From assembly GCA_021324255.1 (NCBI GenBank), contig JAJPJL010000003.1:32242-96241 (forward strand): a stretch of 64,000 nt of DNA, read 5' to 3'. The position numbers were made by a program, and so were the translations under genes. Positions 8,723-17,692 of the stretch are shown in pieces. Every line of letters starts with the position of its first letter. The stretch's first letter is position 1. The notes under the pieces are model-generated. The model did no database searches. It was not told the DNA's origin and worked only from the letters and a program-made list of their open reading frames with translations. This stretch comes from Bacillota bacterium. GTDB taxonomy: Bacteria; Sysuimicrobiota; Sysuimicrobiia; Sysuimicrobiales; Segetimicrobiaceae.

Positions 8723-9471
8723 CCTCCGTCCCGCGGCTCGCCGTCCGCGACCTCACGGTTCGCTTCGGCAGCCTGGTCGCGCTCGATCACGTGTCGCTCG
8801 CCGTCGCCCGCGGAGAGCGCCGCGGCATCATCGGGCCCAACGGCGCGGGCAAGTCGACGCTGTTCAACGCCATCGCCGGCGAGGTCGCCCCGAGTGCCGG
8901 CGGGGTCGTGCTGGACGGCCGGGACATCACCCGCCTCCCGCCGCACCGCCGCGCGTCGCTTGGGATGGCGCGCACGTTTCAGACCACGATGCTCTGCCCG
9001 CGCCTCACGGTGCTGGAGAACGTGATCCTGTCGCTCGCCGCGCTGCGCCCCGTCCGCCGCCAGTTCCTGGTGCCGCTCGGCCGGTACCGCGGTCTGCGGG
9101 ACGAGGCGCAGAGCCTCCTCGGCGAGGTCGGGCTCGACGGGAAGGCGGCGTGGCCGGTGCGGATGCTCGGCCACGGCGAGCAGCGCCAGGTCGAGATCCT
9201 GCTGGCGCTCGCGCAGCGGCCGGCCGTCCTGTTGCTCGACGAGCCCACGGCCGGATTGGCGGTGGAGGACGCGGCGCGCGTCACCGCGATGCTCCGCGAG
9301 CGCTCGCGCGACGCGACGATCGTGCTGATTGAGCACGACATGGAGTTCGTCTTCGACGTCGTCGAGCGCATCACGGTGCTGCACTACGGCCGCATCGTGG
9401 CCGAGGGCACACCCGAGGAGATCCGGGCGCACGAGACCGTCCGGGAGATCTACCTGGGGGCAACGCTGTGA
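8719..9471 (+). CDS. livG: Branched-chain amino acid-type ABC transporter ATP-binding protein, LivG family
   Basis: 250 residues from GTG 8719, behind a GGAGAG site and overlapping livM. Walker A 'GPNGAGKST' lies at about residues 39-47 and Walker B 'VLLLDEPTAGL' near 173. The signature loop is 'LGHGEQRQVEI', the LivG version of LSGGQ. It ends with the switch His in 'VLIEHDMEFVFDV'. The 'ARTFQTTMLCPRLTVLENV' Q-loop segment is typical of LivG. It powers transport together with LivF, whose GTG start overlaps its stop. Confidence 0.91.
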   Translation: MTSVPRLAVRDLTVRFGSLVALDHVSLAVARGERRGIIGPNGAGKSTLFNAIAGEVAPSAGGVVLDGRDITRLPPHRRASLGMARTFQTTMLCPRLTVLENVILSLAALRPVRRQFLVPLGRYRGLRDEAQSLLGEVGLDGKAAWPVRMLGHGEQRQVEILLALAQRPAVLLLDEPTAGLAVEDAARVTAMLRERSRDATIVLIEHDMEFVFDVVERITVLHYGRIVAEGTPEEIRAHETVREIYLGATL

Positions 9472-10169
9472 CCGCGGCGCTGCTCGATGTGACGGAGGTC
9501 CACACGTATTACGGCGACAGCCACGTGCTCCGCGGGGTGTCGCTCGCCGCCGCGGCCGGGGCCGTGACGGCCCTGCTCGGACGCAACGGGATGGGCAAGA
9601 CGACGCTGATCCGCTCCGTGATCGGCTTCACGCCGCCCCGGCGCGGGACGGTCCGCGTCCGCGGGGAGGAGGTCCAGCGCCTGTCGAGCCACGAGATCGC
9701 GCGCCGCGGCGTCGGCCTCGTGCCGCAAGGACGGCGCATCTTTCCATCCCTTACCGTCGAGGAACAGCTCCGCATCGCCTCGCGGCCGGGCGGCGCGTGG
9801 TCGCTCGACGGCGTGTACGACCTGTTCCCCCGGCTCCGCGAGCGCCGACGCCACTTCGGCGGGCAGCTCTCCGGCGGCGAGCAGCAGATGCTGGCGATCG
9901 GGCGCGCGCTCATGACGAACCCCGCGGTGCTGCTGATGGACGAACCCTCGGAGGGGCTCGCGCCCCTCGTCGTGCGCGGCCTGCGCGACACGATCGCGCG
10001 CCTGAGGGACACCGGCCTCGCGGTCCTGCTCGTGGAGCAAAATCTTCCGCTCGCGCTGGACGTCGCGGACACGTGCTACATCTTGAGCCGGGGACGCGTC
10101 GTCCATCACGGGCCCGCCGCGGACCTCGCGCGCGACGAGCGGATACGGGCCCTGCACCTCGGCGTCTAG
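9468..10169 (+). CDS. livF: Branched-chain amino acid-type ABC transporter ATP-binding protein, LivF family
   Basis: 233 residues from GTG 9468, four-base overlap with livG. It has Walker A 'GRNGMGKTTL', signature 'LSGGEQQMLAIGRAL', Walker B 'VLLMDEPSEGLAP', and the LivF-specific 'VGLVPQGRRIFPSLTVEEQL'. Length and motif order are standard. It pairs with LivG as the ATPase heterodimer. A 216-base gap with two tandem hairpins separates it from the second binding-protein gene. Confidence 0.92.
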   Translation: MTAALLDVTEVHTYYGDSHVLRGVSLAAAAGAVTALLGRNGMGKTTLIRSVIGFTPPRRGTVRVRGEEVQRLSSHEIARRGVGLVPQGRRIFPSLTVEEQLRIASRPGGAWSLDGVYDLFPRLRERRRHFGGQLSGGEQQMLAIGRALMTNPAVLLMDEPSEGLAPLVVRGLRDTIARLRDTGLAVLLVEQNLPLALDVADTCYILSRGRVVHHGPAADLARDERIRALHLGV

Positions 10170-10270
10170 CGCCGCGCGCTCGCTGTTCGGCGAGGGTGTT
10201 GTACGCCGGACGGGCCCACGCCGCCGCTTGTCGCAATTCGGCGACGCGCCGCGGGCGGCGCCTGAGCCGA

Positions 10271-10307
10271 CGGAGGAGCGCCTCCGTGGCGCGCCGAAAG
10301 GCGCGCC
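10271..10307 (+). other. Two tandem GC hairpins between livF and the second binding-protein gene
   Basis: The first stem is CGGAGG-AGCG-CCTCCG (10271-10286). One base later comes GGCGCGCC-GAAA-GGCGCGCC (10288-10307), an 8-bp stem capped by a GNRA-type tetraloop. Neither has a following T tract. The perfect complementarity and stable loop suggest an RNA processing or stabilising element ahead of the downstream binding-protein cistron. The rest of the gap (10170-10385) shows only GC-rich sequence. Confidence 0.45.
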
Positions 10308-10385
10308 CGCGGCGCGCGTCTACCCCGCGGCGAGCGGCGGCGGCGCGCGCGGCCTCGGGTGCCACGACGATCCCTCGGTGAGGTG

Positions 10386-11630
10386 ATGTCCGTGCGATGG
10401 GTGGTCGCGCTCATTCTGCCCCTGTTGATCGGTGCGTCCGGCCCGGCGTGGTCCGCGTCCGGCGCCGGCGGCACGCTCCGGGTCGGCGTCCTGATCCCGG
10501 AAACCGGCTACCTCGCGGCGCCCGCCCGGTTCATGCGCGAGGGATACATGCTCTATCTCGCGCAGCACGGCAACAAACTCGGCGGCCGCGACGTGCAGAC
10601 GTTCATCGGCGACACGGCGGGCAACCCATCGACCGGGCTCACCCAGGCGCGCCGGCTCGTCGAGCAGGACGGCGCCTCGGTGTTGTTCGGCCCGCTGAGC
10701 GCGGCCGTGGGCTCGGCGCTCGTGCCCTACATCGGCGAGCACAAGGTGCCCGCCATCTATCCGATCGTGTCGGCGGACGACCTCACGCAGCGGCGGACCA
10801 GCCCGTACATCGTGCGCACGGGGTGGACGAGCAGCCAGACCACCCAGCCGCTCGGCGACTACGCCTACAAGACGCTCCGCTACCGCCGGGTCGCCACGAT
10901 CGCCTATGACTTCGAGTTCGGGTGGCAGAGCATCGGCGGCTTTGTGCAGACGTTCCAGCAGGACGGCGGCACCGTCCTCAAGGAGACGTGGACCCCGCAG
11001 ACGACGAACGACTTCTCGCCGTACCTGTCGCAGATTCCCCGCAACGTCGACGCGGTCGTCTGCAGCTTCTCGGGCTCCACCGCGATCAACTTCTTCCGCC
11101 AGTACAAGGCCTTCGGGTTGACGATGCCGCTCGTGTGCCAGGGCAACGCGACGGACGAGAGCACGCTCGCCGCCACCGGTCCCGCGGCCATCGGCGTCGT
11201 CACCGCGCTGCACTACAGCGCGGCGCTCGACACGCCCGCGAACAAGGCGTTCGTGGCCGCGTATCAGAAGGCGTACGGTCACGTCCCTTCGTACTACGCC
11301 GAGGGCACCTACGTGGGCGCGATGGCCCTGGATCGCGGCCTGGCGGCCATGCACGGCGACCTGTCGGACCCGCTCGCGTTCGTCCGCGCGCTTAGGCGGC
11401 TCAGCATCCCGGACGCGCCGCGCGGCGCCATCACGCTGGACTCGTACGGCAACCCCGTGGAGAACGTGTACATTCGCAGGGTCGAACAGACCGGCGGCGC
11501 GCTCGCCAACGTCGTCATTCACACGTATCCCGGGGTGTCGCAGTTCTGGACCTACCGCCCTCAGCAGTTCCTGGCCCACCCGGTCTATTCGCGCACGTAC
11601 CCGCCGTGTAACGGGTGCGGGGCGCATTAG
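10386..11630 (+). CDS. Branched-chain amino acid-type ABC transporter substrate-binding protein (second copy)
   Basis: 414 residues using ATG 10386, just behind GGTGAGGTG. An ATG 27 bases upstream is in frame but would place charged residues before the signal sequence. Residues 1-30 are a Sec signal peptide; the mature part opens 'TLRVGVLIPETGYLAAPA'. Overall Peripla_BP_6 fold, and a paralogue of the protein at 5489 with the same landmarks (VSADDLTQR, SIGGFVQTF, DFSPYLSQ, VSQFWTYRP). It may give the LivHMGF importer a second specificity. It ends with an unusual Cys pair (PPCNGCGAH). Confidence 0.9.
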   Translation: MSVRWVVALILPLLIGASGPAWSASGAGGTLRVGVLIPETGYLAAPARFMREGYMLYLAQHGNKLGGRDVQTFIGDTAGNPSTGLTQARRLVEQDGASVLFGPLSAAVGSALVPYIGEHKVPAIYPIVSADDLTQRRTSPYIVRTGWTSSQTTQPLGDYAYKTLRYRRVATIAYDFEFGWQSIGGFVQTFQQDGGTVLKETWTPQTTNDFSPYLSQIPRNVDAVVCSFSGSTAINFFRQYKAFGLTMPLVCQGNATDESTLAATGPAAIGVVTALHYSAALDTPANKAFVAAYQKAYGHVPSYYAEGTYVGAMALDRGLAAMHGDLSDPLAFVRALRRLSIPDAPRGAITLDSYGNPVENVYIRRVEQTGGALANVVIHTYPGVSQFWTYRPQQFLAHPVYSRTYPPCNGCGAH

Positions 11631-11684
11631 CGGGCCGCGGCCGGCAGGCCGGCACGGGCGCGGCGCGCGTTCCGGTGGCGTGTA

Positions 11685-12728
11685 ATGCGCGCGATGGTGA
11701 TCGAGCGCTACGGGGCGCCGCTGGCGCTGCGGGACGTCCCCGTACCGGCGCCCGGGCCCGGCGAGGTCCTCGTGCGCGTGCTCGGGTGCGGCGTCTGCCG
11801 GACGGATCTCAAGATCACGGCGGGCGAGATGCCGTTCTCACCGGGCCTGGCGCTTCCGCACGTCCCGGGCCACGAGATCTCGGGGGAGATCGCGGACGCG
11901 GGCCCCGGTGCGAGCGGCCGCGCCGGAGACCGCGTCGTCGTCTTCAACTACTGGGCGTGCGGGCGGTGCGAGGCGTGCCGGGCCGGAGACGAAACGCTGT
12001 GCACGCGCCTGCGCGGCTGGGTCGGGTTTACCAGCCCCGGCGGCTTTCAGGAATACCTCACGGTCCCGGACGATTGCGTCCTCCCGCTCCCGGAGCGTGT
12101 GGAGCCGGCGCACGGCGGCCCGCTGTCGTGCGCGCTCGGGACCGCCTATCACGCGACCGTGTCGCGGGGCGGGGTGCGCGCGGGTGACGCCGTCGCGGTG
12201 CTCGGCGCCGGCGGCGTGGGGCTGCACGTGGTCCAGGTGGCGCGGGCGGCGGGCGCGGTGGCGTTCGCGATCGACCTCCAGCCGCACCGGCTCGACGCCG
12301 CGCGGGCCGCGGGGGCCGGCGGCGCATGGCTCGCGGACGCCGGCGCCGCGGACGAGATACGGCGCGCCACCGGCGGGCGCGGCGCCGATCTCGTCATCGA
12401 TACGGTCGGCCGCGGCGACTCACTGCTCGCGGCCGCGCGCCTCGCGTGTCGGGGCGGCCGCATCGTGCTGGTCGGGTACACCGCGCGCGCCGGCGACTAT
12501 CCACGCCTCCCCGCCGAGCAGGTCGTGCTGGGACAGCTCACGGTGACGGGCTCCCGGTACGTCACGCGCTTGGAGTTGCGCCGCGCGCTGGACCTCGTGG
12601 GGCGCGGCCTCGTCCGCCCGGTCATCTCGAGCGAGGTCCCGCTGGAGCGCGCGAACGAGGCCCTCGCGATGGTCCGCGAAGATCGGGCGACGGGGCGGGT
12701 GATCGTCCGGGTCGCGGGCGGTGCTTGA
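11685..12728 (+). CDS. Zinc-dependent medium-chain alcohol dehydrogenase
   Basis: 347 residues. The catalytic zinc region is 'GCGVCRTDLK' with 'LPHVPGHEISGEI' about 25 residues later. The structural zinc lobe has the four Cys of 'CGRCEACRAGDETLC'. The Rossmann fold has 'VAVLGAGGVGLHVVQVARAAGA'. Length and order are typical of MDR alcohol/polyol dehydrogenases. It overlaps the following amidohydrolase by eight bases, so the pair is coupled, and lies 54 bases after the importer's second binding protein. The physiological alcohol is unknown. Confidence 0.9.
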   Translation: MRAMVIERYGAPLALRDVPVPAPGPGEVLVRVLGCGVCRTDLKITAGEMPFSPGLALPHVPGHEISGEIADAGPGASGRAGDRVVVFNYWACGRCEACRAGDETLCTRLRGWVGFTSPGGFQEYLTVPDDCVLPLPERVEPAHGGPLSCALGTAYHATVSRGGVRAGDAVAVLGAGGVGLHVVQVARAAGAVAFAIDLQPHRLDAARAAGAGGAWLADAGAADEIRRATGGRGADLVIDTVGRGDSLLAAARLACRGGRIVLVGYTARAGDYPRLPAEQVVLGQLTVTGSRYVTRLELRRALDLVGRGLVRPVISSEVPLERANEALAMVREDRATGRVIVRVAGGA

Positions 12729-14070
12729 CCTGACGATCCGCGGCGCGGTGCTGGTGACGCCGCGCGGACGGTTCGCCGCCGATCTCCACGTCCAGGACGG
12801 CAAGGTCGCCGCGGTCGGCGCGCTCGACGCCCAGGCCGCCCGCGTCATCGACGCGGGCGGCCTCTTGGCGCTCCCGGGCGTGGTCGACAGCCACGTCCAC
12901 TTCATGGACCCCGGCGACGCGGCGCGCGAAGACTTCGTCACCGGCAGCGCGGCGGCCGCGGCCGGCGGCGTGACGACCGTCATCGAGCACACGCACGGCG
13001 CCCCGGTACGCGACGCCGAGGAGCTGCGCCGCAAGGTCGCGCACCTGAGGCGCCGGTCCCTCGTCGACTTCGCCCTGGGCGCGCACGTATGGCCGGATCG
13101 CGTGGGGGATCTGCCGGCGCTGTGGACCGCAGGCGCCGCGTACCTCAAGGTGTTCACCTGCGAGACGCACGGGGTGCCGGCGGTGCTCGCCGGGGACCTC
13201 CTCCAGTGCTTTCGCACCGGCGCCCGGGCCGGCGCGACGTTCCTGGTGCACTGCGAAGACCAGGCCATCACCCGGGAACGCGAGCGCGCCCTGCGCGCCG
13301 CGGCCCGCACCGACTACGGCGTCATCCCCGAATGGCGGAGCCGGGAGGCCGAGGCCGTGGCCGCCGCCGAGGTGGCCCTGATCGCACGGCTCACCGGGGC
13401 GCGGGCGGTCATCGCGCACACCAGCCATCCGCCGGTGGTCGACCTGGTGGCGCGCGAGCGGGCCGCCGGGGCGCCGCTGTGGGTGGAGAGCTGCCCGCAG
13501 TACTTCTACCTCCGGGAGAACGAGGTGCTGGCGCACGGACCGTTTCGGAAGTTTACGCCGCCCGCGCGGCTGCGCGATGCGGCCGACGCGGACGCCATGT
13601 GGCGGCGGCTCGCCGCCGGCGCGATCACGCACATCAGCACCGATCACGCGCCATCGACGCGCGCCCAGAAGCTCGAGGGCGACATCTGGACGTGTCACTT
13701 TGGCCTGCCCGGCGTGGAGACCACGCTCGCGCTGCTGCTCGACGCCGCGCACGAGGGCCGCATCGCGATGGAGCGCGTGGTGGACGCGCTCTGTGAGCAA
13801 CCGGCCAGGATCTACGGGCTCTATCCTCGCAAGGGGACGCTTGCACCCGGGGCCGACGCCGACGTCACGCTCGTCGATCCGGCCCGGTCACGCGTGCTCG
13901 CCGATGCGGACGTGTTGAGCAAAGCGGGGTGGACGCCGTACGCCGGGCGCCGCGTGGTCGGCGCGGCGGTCATGACGTTTGTGAGAGGCCGCCTCGTCGC
14001 CCGCGAGGGGCGACCCGAGGGCGATCCTGGTTGGGGGGAGTGGTTGCCCGGCCGCGGCGCGATGGCCTAA
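12721..14070 (+). CDS. Cyclic amidohydrolase (dihydropyrimidinase / allantoinase / dihydroorotase family)
   Basis: 449 residues from GTG 12721. The N-terminal beta-sandwich strand is 'LTIRGAVLVTPRGRFAADLHVQDGKVAAVG'. The metal site has 'VDSHVHFMDPG' (HxH), a likely carboxylated Lys in 'AYLKVFTCETHG', His ligands in 'FLVHCEDQ' and 'AHTSHPP', and the catalytic Asp in 'HISTDHAPS'. The C-terminal 'LYPRKGTLAPGADADVTLVDP' closes the sandwich. These enzymes hydrolyse cyclic amides such as hydantoins or allantoin. Coupling to an alcohol dehydrogenase and the Liv-type importer suggests uptake and ring opening of a cyclic amide (inference). Confidence 0.88.
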   Translation: MLDLTIRGAVLVTPRGRFAADLHVQDGKVAAVGALDAQAARVIDAGGLLALPGVVDSHVHFMDPGDAAREDFVTGSAAAAAGGVTTVIEHTHGAPVRDAEELRRKVAHLRRRSLVDFALGAHVWPDRVGDLPALWTAGAAYLKVFTCETHGVPAVLAGDLLQCFRTGARAGATFLVHCEDQAITRERERALRAAARTDYGVIPEWRSREAEAVAAAEVALIARLTGARAVIAHTSHPPVVDLVARERAAGAPLWVESCPQYFYLRENEVLAHGPFRKFTPPARLRDAADADAMWRRLAAGAITHISTDHAPSTRAQKLEGDIWTCHFGLPGVETTLALLLDAAHEGRIAMERVVDALCEQPARIYGLYPRKGTLAPGADADVTLVDPARSRVLADADVLSKAGWTPYAGRRVVGAAVMTFVRGRLVAREGRPEGDPGWGEWLPGRGAMA

Positions 14071-14109
14071 ACTCGACCCGCGCGCGATGTCTCGCTGCGC
14101 CCGAGCGGC

Positions 14110-15282
14110 TTAGCGTTCACCCGCCGCGCCGGGCTCGGCCTTCCCGGCGTCGCTCCCCGGGCCCGCCACCACCACGCGCCGCCCCGTGTCGGCGGCGACG
14201 AGCAGCGCGTCGCACACGCGTGATGCCGCCAGGCCGTCGGCGAACGTCGCGCCGACCGGCTCGTGCGCGGTCCCGGTCACGCGCCGGACAAACTCGTCCC
14301 ACTGGTGGACGAAGGTATGCTCCCATCCCAGGACATGACCCGGCGGCCACCACCGCCCGCCAAACGGGTGGTCGGGCTCGGTGACCAGCACGTCGGCCAA
14401 GCCCCGCGCGCGACCGCCGCCGCAGTACACCTGCAGCTCGTTCATGCGCTCGAGGTTGAACGCGAGCGTGCCGTCCCGCCCGTTGACCTCGAAGGCGAGG
14501 AAGTTCTTGCGCCCCGGGCACATGCCGCCCGCCTCGAGCGTCCCCAGGGCGCCGCACTGAAACTCGAGCGTGGCCGCGACGGCGTCCTCCACGGTCACCG
14601 GCGCCTCGCCGCCGGGCGCGGGCCGCGCCGGCGTGTAGGTGCGGACGGCCGCGGTCACCGCGGTGATCGGGCCCACGAGAAAGTGCGCCAGATCGACGAC
14701 GTGCGATGCCAGATCCGCGACGACACCGCTCCCGGCCCGCCCCCGATCGTGGCGCCAGGTATGCGGAGTCGCGGGGTCGAGCAAGGAGTCGTCGCTGTAG
14801 CGGCCACGGAAGTGGTAGACGCGGCCCAGCGCGCCGTCGCAAAGGAGGCGCCGCGCCAGGAGCACCGCCGGCACGAAGCGATAGTTGAACCCCGCCATCG
14901 ACGCCGCGGCGCTCTGCTCCGCGCACGCGGCCATACGCTCCGCCTCACCCGCCGTCCTCGCCAGCGGCTTCTCGCACAGCACGGCCCGGCCGGCCGCGAG
15001 CGCGGCGATGCTGGGGCCGGCGTGGAGATCGTTCGGCCCGGCGTTGATCAGCGCGCCGACCTCGGGATCGTCCAGGATGCCGCGCCAGTCGGCGGTCCAG
15101 CGCGGCGCGCCGAGCCGCCGGGCCGCGGCCTCCGTGCGGGCCGCGTCGCGGCCGGCGAGGACCACCAGGCGGGAGGCCGCCGGCGCGTCGGGAAACGCCT
15201 CGACGTGGCGCTTGAGCGCCACGACGTGGGCGCGCGCGATGGCCCCCGCGCCCAGGACCGCGACGCCGAGCACGCGGCGCAC
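14110..15282 (-). CDS. Gfo/Idh/MocA family oxidoreductase (second)
   Basis: 390 residues. The Rossmann start is 'VLGVAVLGAGAIARAHVVAL'; the family hallmark is 'GRAVLCEKPLARTAGEAERM', then 'AGFNYRFVPAVLLARRLL' and the C-terminal 'RHDRGRAGSGVVADLASHVVDLAHFL', which carries the conserved substrate/zinc-region DLxSHxxD. The motif pattern resembles inositol or sugar dehydrogenases. It follows the DegT aminotransferase by 8 bases on the same strand. Within this LacI-controlled locus it probably dehydrogenates the imported sugar or polyol before or after amino transfer. Confidence 0.88.
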   Translation of the reverse strand: MRRVLGVAVLGAGAIARAHVVALKRHVEAFPDAPAASRLVVLAGRDAARTEAAARRLGAPRWTADWRGILDDPEVGALINAGPNDLHAGPSIAALAAGRAVLCEKPLARTAGEAERMAACAEQSAAASMAGFNYRFVPAVLLARRLLCDGALGRVYHFRGRYSDDSLLDPATPHTWRHDRGRAGSGVVADLASHVVDLAHFLVGPITAVTAAVRTYTPARPAPGGEAPVTVEDAVAATLEFQCGALGTLEAGGMCPGRKNFLAFEVNGRDGTLAFNLERMNELQVYCGGGRARGLADVLVTEPDHPFGGRWWPPGHVLGWEHTFVHQWDEFVRRVTGTAHEPVGATFADGLAASRVCDALLVAADTGRRVVVAGPGSDAGKAEPGAAGER

Positions 15283-15290
15283 GGCGCCTC

Positions 15291-16568
15291 TTACAGGAGC
15301 GCCGCCGCGACCTTGCGGGCCGCGCGCACGATGTCGAACTCGTCGCGCTCGCTGAGGAGCGGGTGGAGGTCGATGTGCAGCGCGCGGCGCAGCAGGTCAT
15401 CGGTCCGCGGGAACATGCCCTTCTCCAGCCGCGCACGCCCCTTGTAGTGCGGGCACTCCCACGCGCAGTGCCGCTCGGCGAACATGCGGCGCTCGATGAT
15501 CTGGTCGAAGTGATAGTAGACGTGCTGGCCGCTGTCCCAGGCGATCGTGGCCGGCACCCCTTCCGCGATCAGCGCCGTGCTGAACGCACGGGCCAGATCC
15601 TCGGTCGGCAGGAAGAACATGAGCGTCGCGCCCGTGTCCCCCTCCGAGTCGCTCAGGCGGCGGACGGACACCCCCGGCAGGCCGCGCATGCCGTCCAGGA
15701 TCGCCGCCTTGTGCGCGCGCATCCGCTCGATGATCCAGTCCATGCGCCGCAACTGCACCAACCCGATGGCGCCGGTAATCTCGCTCATGCGGAAGTTGAT
15801 ACCGATCATGAGCTGGTTCCCGAGCGGGAGCGTCTCGTCGAGCTCCTCCATCCGCACCGACCCCTGGTCGTGGTAGCGCACCGCGCGCTCCCAGAGCGCC
15901 GGATCGTCGGTCACCACCATGCCGCCTTCGCCCGTCGTAATGACCTTGTGGTACTGGAGGCTGTAGGCGCCGATATCGCCGAGCGTGCCGAGGCGGCGCC
16001 CGCGATACCGCCCGCCCACGGCCTGCGCCGCGTCCTCCACGAGGCGCAGGTGGTGCCGGCTCGCGACGTCGCGGATCGGGGCCATGTCCGCGCCCGCCCC
16101 ACGCATGTGCACCGGCAGGATGGCCTTGGTGCACGGCGTGATCGCGGCCTCGAGCGCTGCCGGGTCCATGGTGAGCGTGTCGTCGATGTCCACGAACACG
16201 GGCACCGCGCCGAGGTGCACCACGGCGTTGACGGTGGCCACCCAGGTGTAGGTGGGCACGATGACCTCGTCGCCGGGCCCGACGCCGAGCGCGGCCAGCG
16301 CCGTCATGAGCGCCGCGGTGCCGGAGGTGACGCCGACGGCGTGGCGCGCGCCCATCGTGTCGGCGAAGGCGCGCTCGAACTGCGCCACCTTGCGCAGCGG
16401 CCGCGGGCCGTAGTGGCGGAACAGGCTCTGGCTGTCCAGCACCTCCATCACGGCCGCCTTTTCTTCCTCGCCGATGAGCAATCCGCCCGGATACCCCGGC
16501 AGGAGGGGTTCCGTGCGGACCGGCGTGCCGCCGTGGGCGGCCAGACGCTCAGCAGAGTGACGCGCCAT
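15291..16568 (-). CDS. DegT/DnrJ/EryC1/StrS family PLP-dependent aminotransferase
   Basis: 425 residues. 'GVTSGTAALMTALAALGVGPGDEVIVPTYTW' forms the cofactor phosphate site, 'LVEDAAQAVGG' holds the Asp that pairs with the pyridine nitrogen, and the PLP Lys lies in 'YSLQYHKVITTGEGGMVV'. DegT enzymes act on keto-sugars or cyclitols. Its start overlaps the end of the LacI gene by 20 bases, and the Gfo enzyme follows after 8 bases. A keto-sugar or inosose made by that dehydrogenase is a plausible partner substrate, so the pair could interconvert an amino-sugar or inosamine (inference). Confidence 0.9.
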   Translation of the reverse strand: MARHSAERLAAHGGTPVRTEPLLPGYPGGLLIGEEEKAAVMEVLDSQSLFRHYGPRPLRKVAQFERAFADTMGARHAVGVTSGTAALMTALAALGVGPGDEVIVPTYTWVATVNAVVHLGAVPVFVDIDDTLTMDPAALEAAITPCTKAILPVHMRGAGADMAPIRDVASRHHLRLVEDAAQAVGGRYRGRRLGTLGDIGAYSLQYHKVITTGEGGMVVTDDPALWERAVRYHDQGSVRMEELDETLPLGNQLMIGINFRMSEITGAIGLVQLRRMDWIIERMRAHKAAILDGMRGLPGVSVRRLSDSEGDTGATLMFFLPTEDLARAFSTALIAEGVPATIAWDSGQHVYYHFDQIIERRMFAERHCAWECPHYKGRARLEKGMFPRTDDLLRRALHIDLHPLLSERDEFDIVRAARKVAAALL

Positions 16569-17622
16569 GAGGACCTCCCGTGGTACCCCTGATCACAAGC
16601 TCGTTCGGTAGGACCACCGGCGCGGGATCGACATCGCGGCCGTGGATCAGGTCGAGGAGCCGCCGCGCCGCTTCGCGGCCCATGTCCTCCTTGTGCACCC
16701 GAACCGTCGTCAATGGCGGATTGGTGACCGATGCCAGCTCGATGTCGTCCATGCCGACGACCGACAGGTCGGCGGGGATCCGGAGGCCGCGATCGCGCGC
16801 GGCGTTGATGACGCCGAGCGCCATCATGTCCGTGACCGCGAAGATCGCGGTGGGCGGACCGGCGCGATCGAGGAGCCGTCCCGCCGCCGCGCGCGCGCAC
16901 TCCGCGTCGATCGCGCAGCGCACTTCGAGCGCCGGATCGGCGGAGACCCCGGCATCGCGCAGCGCGCGGCGATATCCGGCGCGCGTATCCGACCCAAACG
17001 GGTACTCCACGTCCGCGCCAACAAATCCGATCCGCCGGTGGCCGAGGGCGGCGAGGTGGCTCGTCGCGGCGTAGGCGCCCCCGGTGTTGTCGTTGACGAT
17101 CGCCGGTGCGATCGCCTCCGGGTAGTAGTTGTCCAGGAGCACGACCGGTGTGCCGGCCTCCAGCACCCTCCTCGCCCAATGGACGTCGACGGCGCCGGCG
17201 AGCAGCATGCCGTCGATCTCCCGGGCCCGCGCCATCTGCACAAACTGCGGCGCCTGCTCGTCGAACCGCACGGCCGGCGTAATGAGCATGCGGAATCCCT
17301 CGGTCTCGAGCGCGGTGCCGACGCCGGAGAGCAGCGCGCGGTAGAAGAGATCGGAAAAGAAGCCGCTCATGTTCATCCCGGGGACGATCGCGACGCAGTC
17401 CGACCGGCCGCGGCTCAGGCGCCGCGCCGCGGCGTGGGGCGTGTAGTGAAGCTCGCGAGCGGCGGCCGCGACACGTTCCTTGGTCCCGGCGCTGATGCGC
17501 GCATGACCGTTGAGCGCCTGCGATGCGGTCGGGACCGACACGCCGGCCAGGCGCGCGACATCTCGTAGCCGGCTCGGCCGCGCACGCGGCGCCACATTAA
17601 CCGCGGAGATTGGTTCGCTCAT
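16549..17622 (-). CDS. LacI family transcriptional regulator
   Basis: 357 residues. ATG 17622 is preferred because of the GGAGG site about 9 bases upstream; an in-frame ATG at 17679 would lie inside the operator. The N-terminal helix-turn-helix and hinge run from 'RLRDVARLAGVSVPTASQALNGHARI' to 'ELHYTPHAAARRLSRGRS'. A periplasmic-binding-protein-like sensor domain follows, ending with 'LTTVRVHKEDMGREAARRLLDLI'. It is transcribed away from the sugar-import genes. Two LacI-type operator cores lie directly upstream, so it likely represses both its own operon and the transporter operon, with a sugar-like inducer. Confidence 0.92.
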   Translation of the reverse strand: MSEPISAVNVAPRARPSRLRDVARLAGVSVPTASQALNGHARISAGTKERVAAAARELHYTPHAAARRLSRGRSDCVAIVPGMNMSGFFSDLFYRALLSGVGTALETEGFRMLITPAVRFDEQAPQFVQMARAREIDGMLLAGAVDVHWARRVLEAGTPVVLLDNYYPEAIAPAIVNDNTGGAYAATSHLAALGHRRIGFVGADVEYPFGSDTRAGYRRALRDAGVSADPALEVRCAIDAECARAAAGRLLDRAGPPTAIFAVTDMMALGVINAARDRGLRIPADLSVVGMDDIELASVTNPPLTTVRVHKEDMGREAARRLLDLIHGRDVDPAPVVLPNELVIRGTTGGPHGASLC

Positions 17623-17656
17623 CCTGGGGTGCCTCCGCACCACATGTTTTATGTAA

Positions 17657-17692
17657 TCGAAGCGGTTTGAATTTGTCAAATCGATTTGACAA
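17657..17692. promoter_or_regulatory. Twin LacI-family operators between lacI-type gene and sugar transporter
   Basis: 17673-17692 is a perfect 20-base palindrome, TTGTCAAATCGATTTGACAA, with the LacI-family core AATCGATT. A second, imperfect operator at 17657-17670 has the core AAGCGGTT. Their centres are 19 bases apart. Both fit the general AANCGNTT core of LacI/GalR proteins. The palindrome contains the -35 of the rightward promoter and a mirror-image -35 of a leftward one, so one bound repressor could close both directions. Confidence 0.85.
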
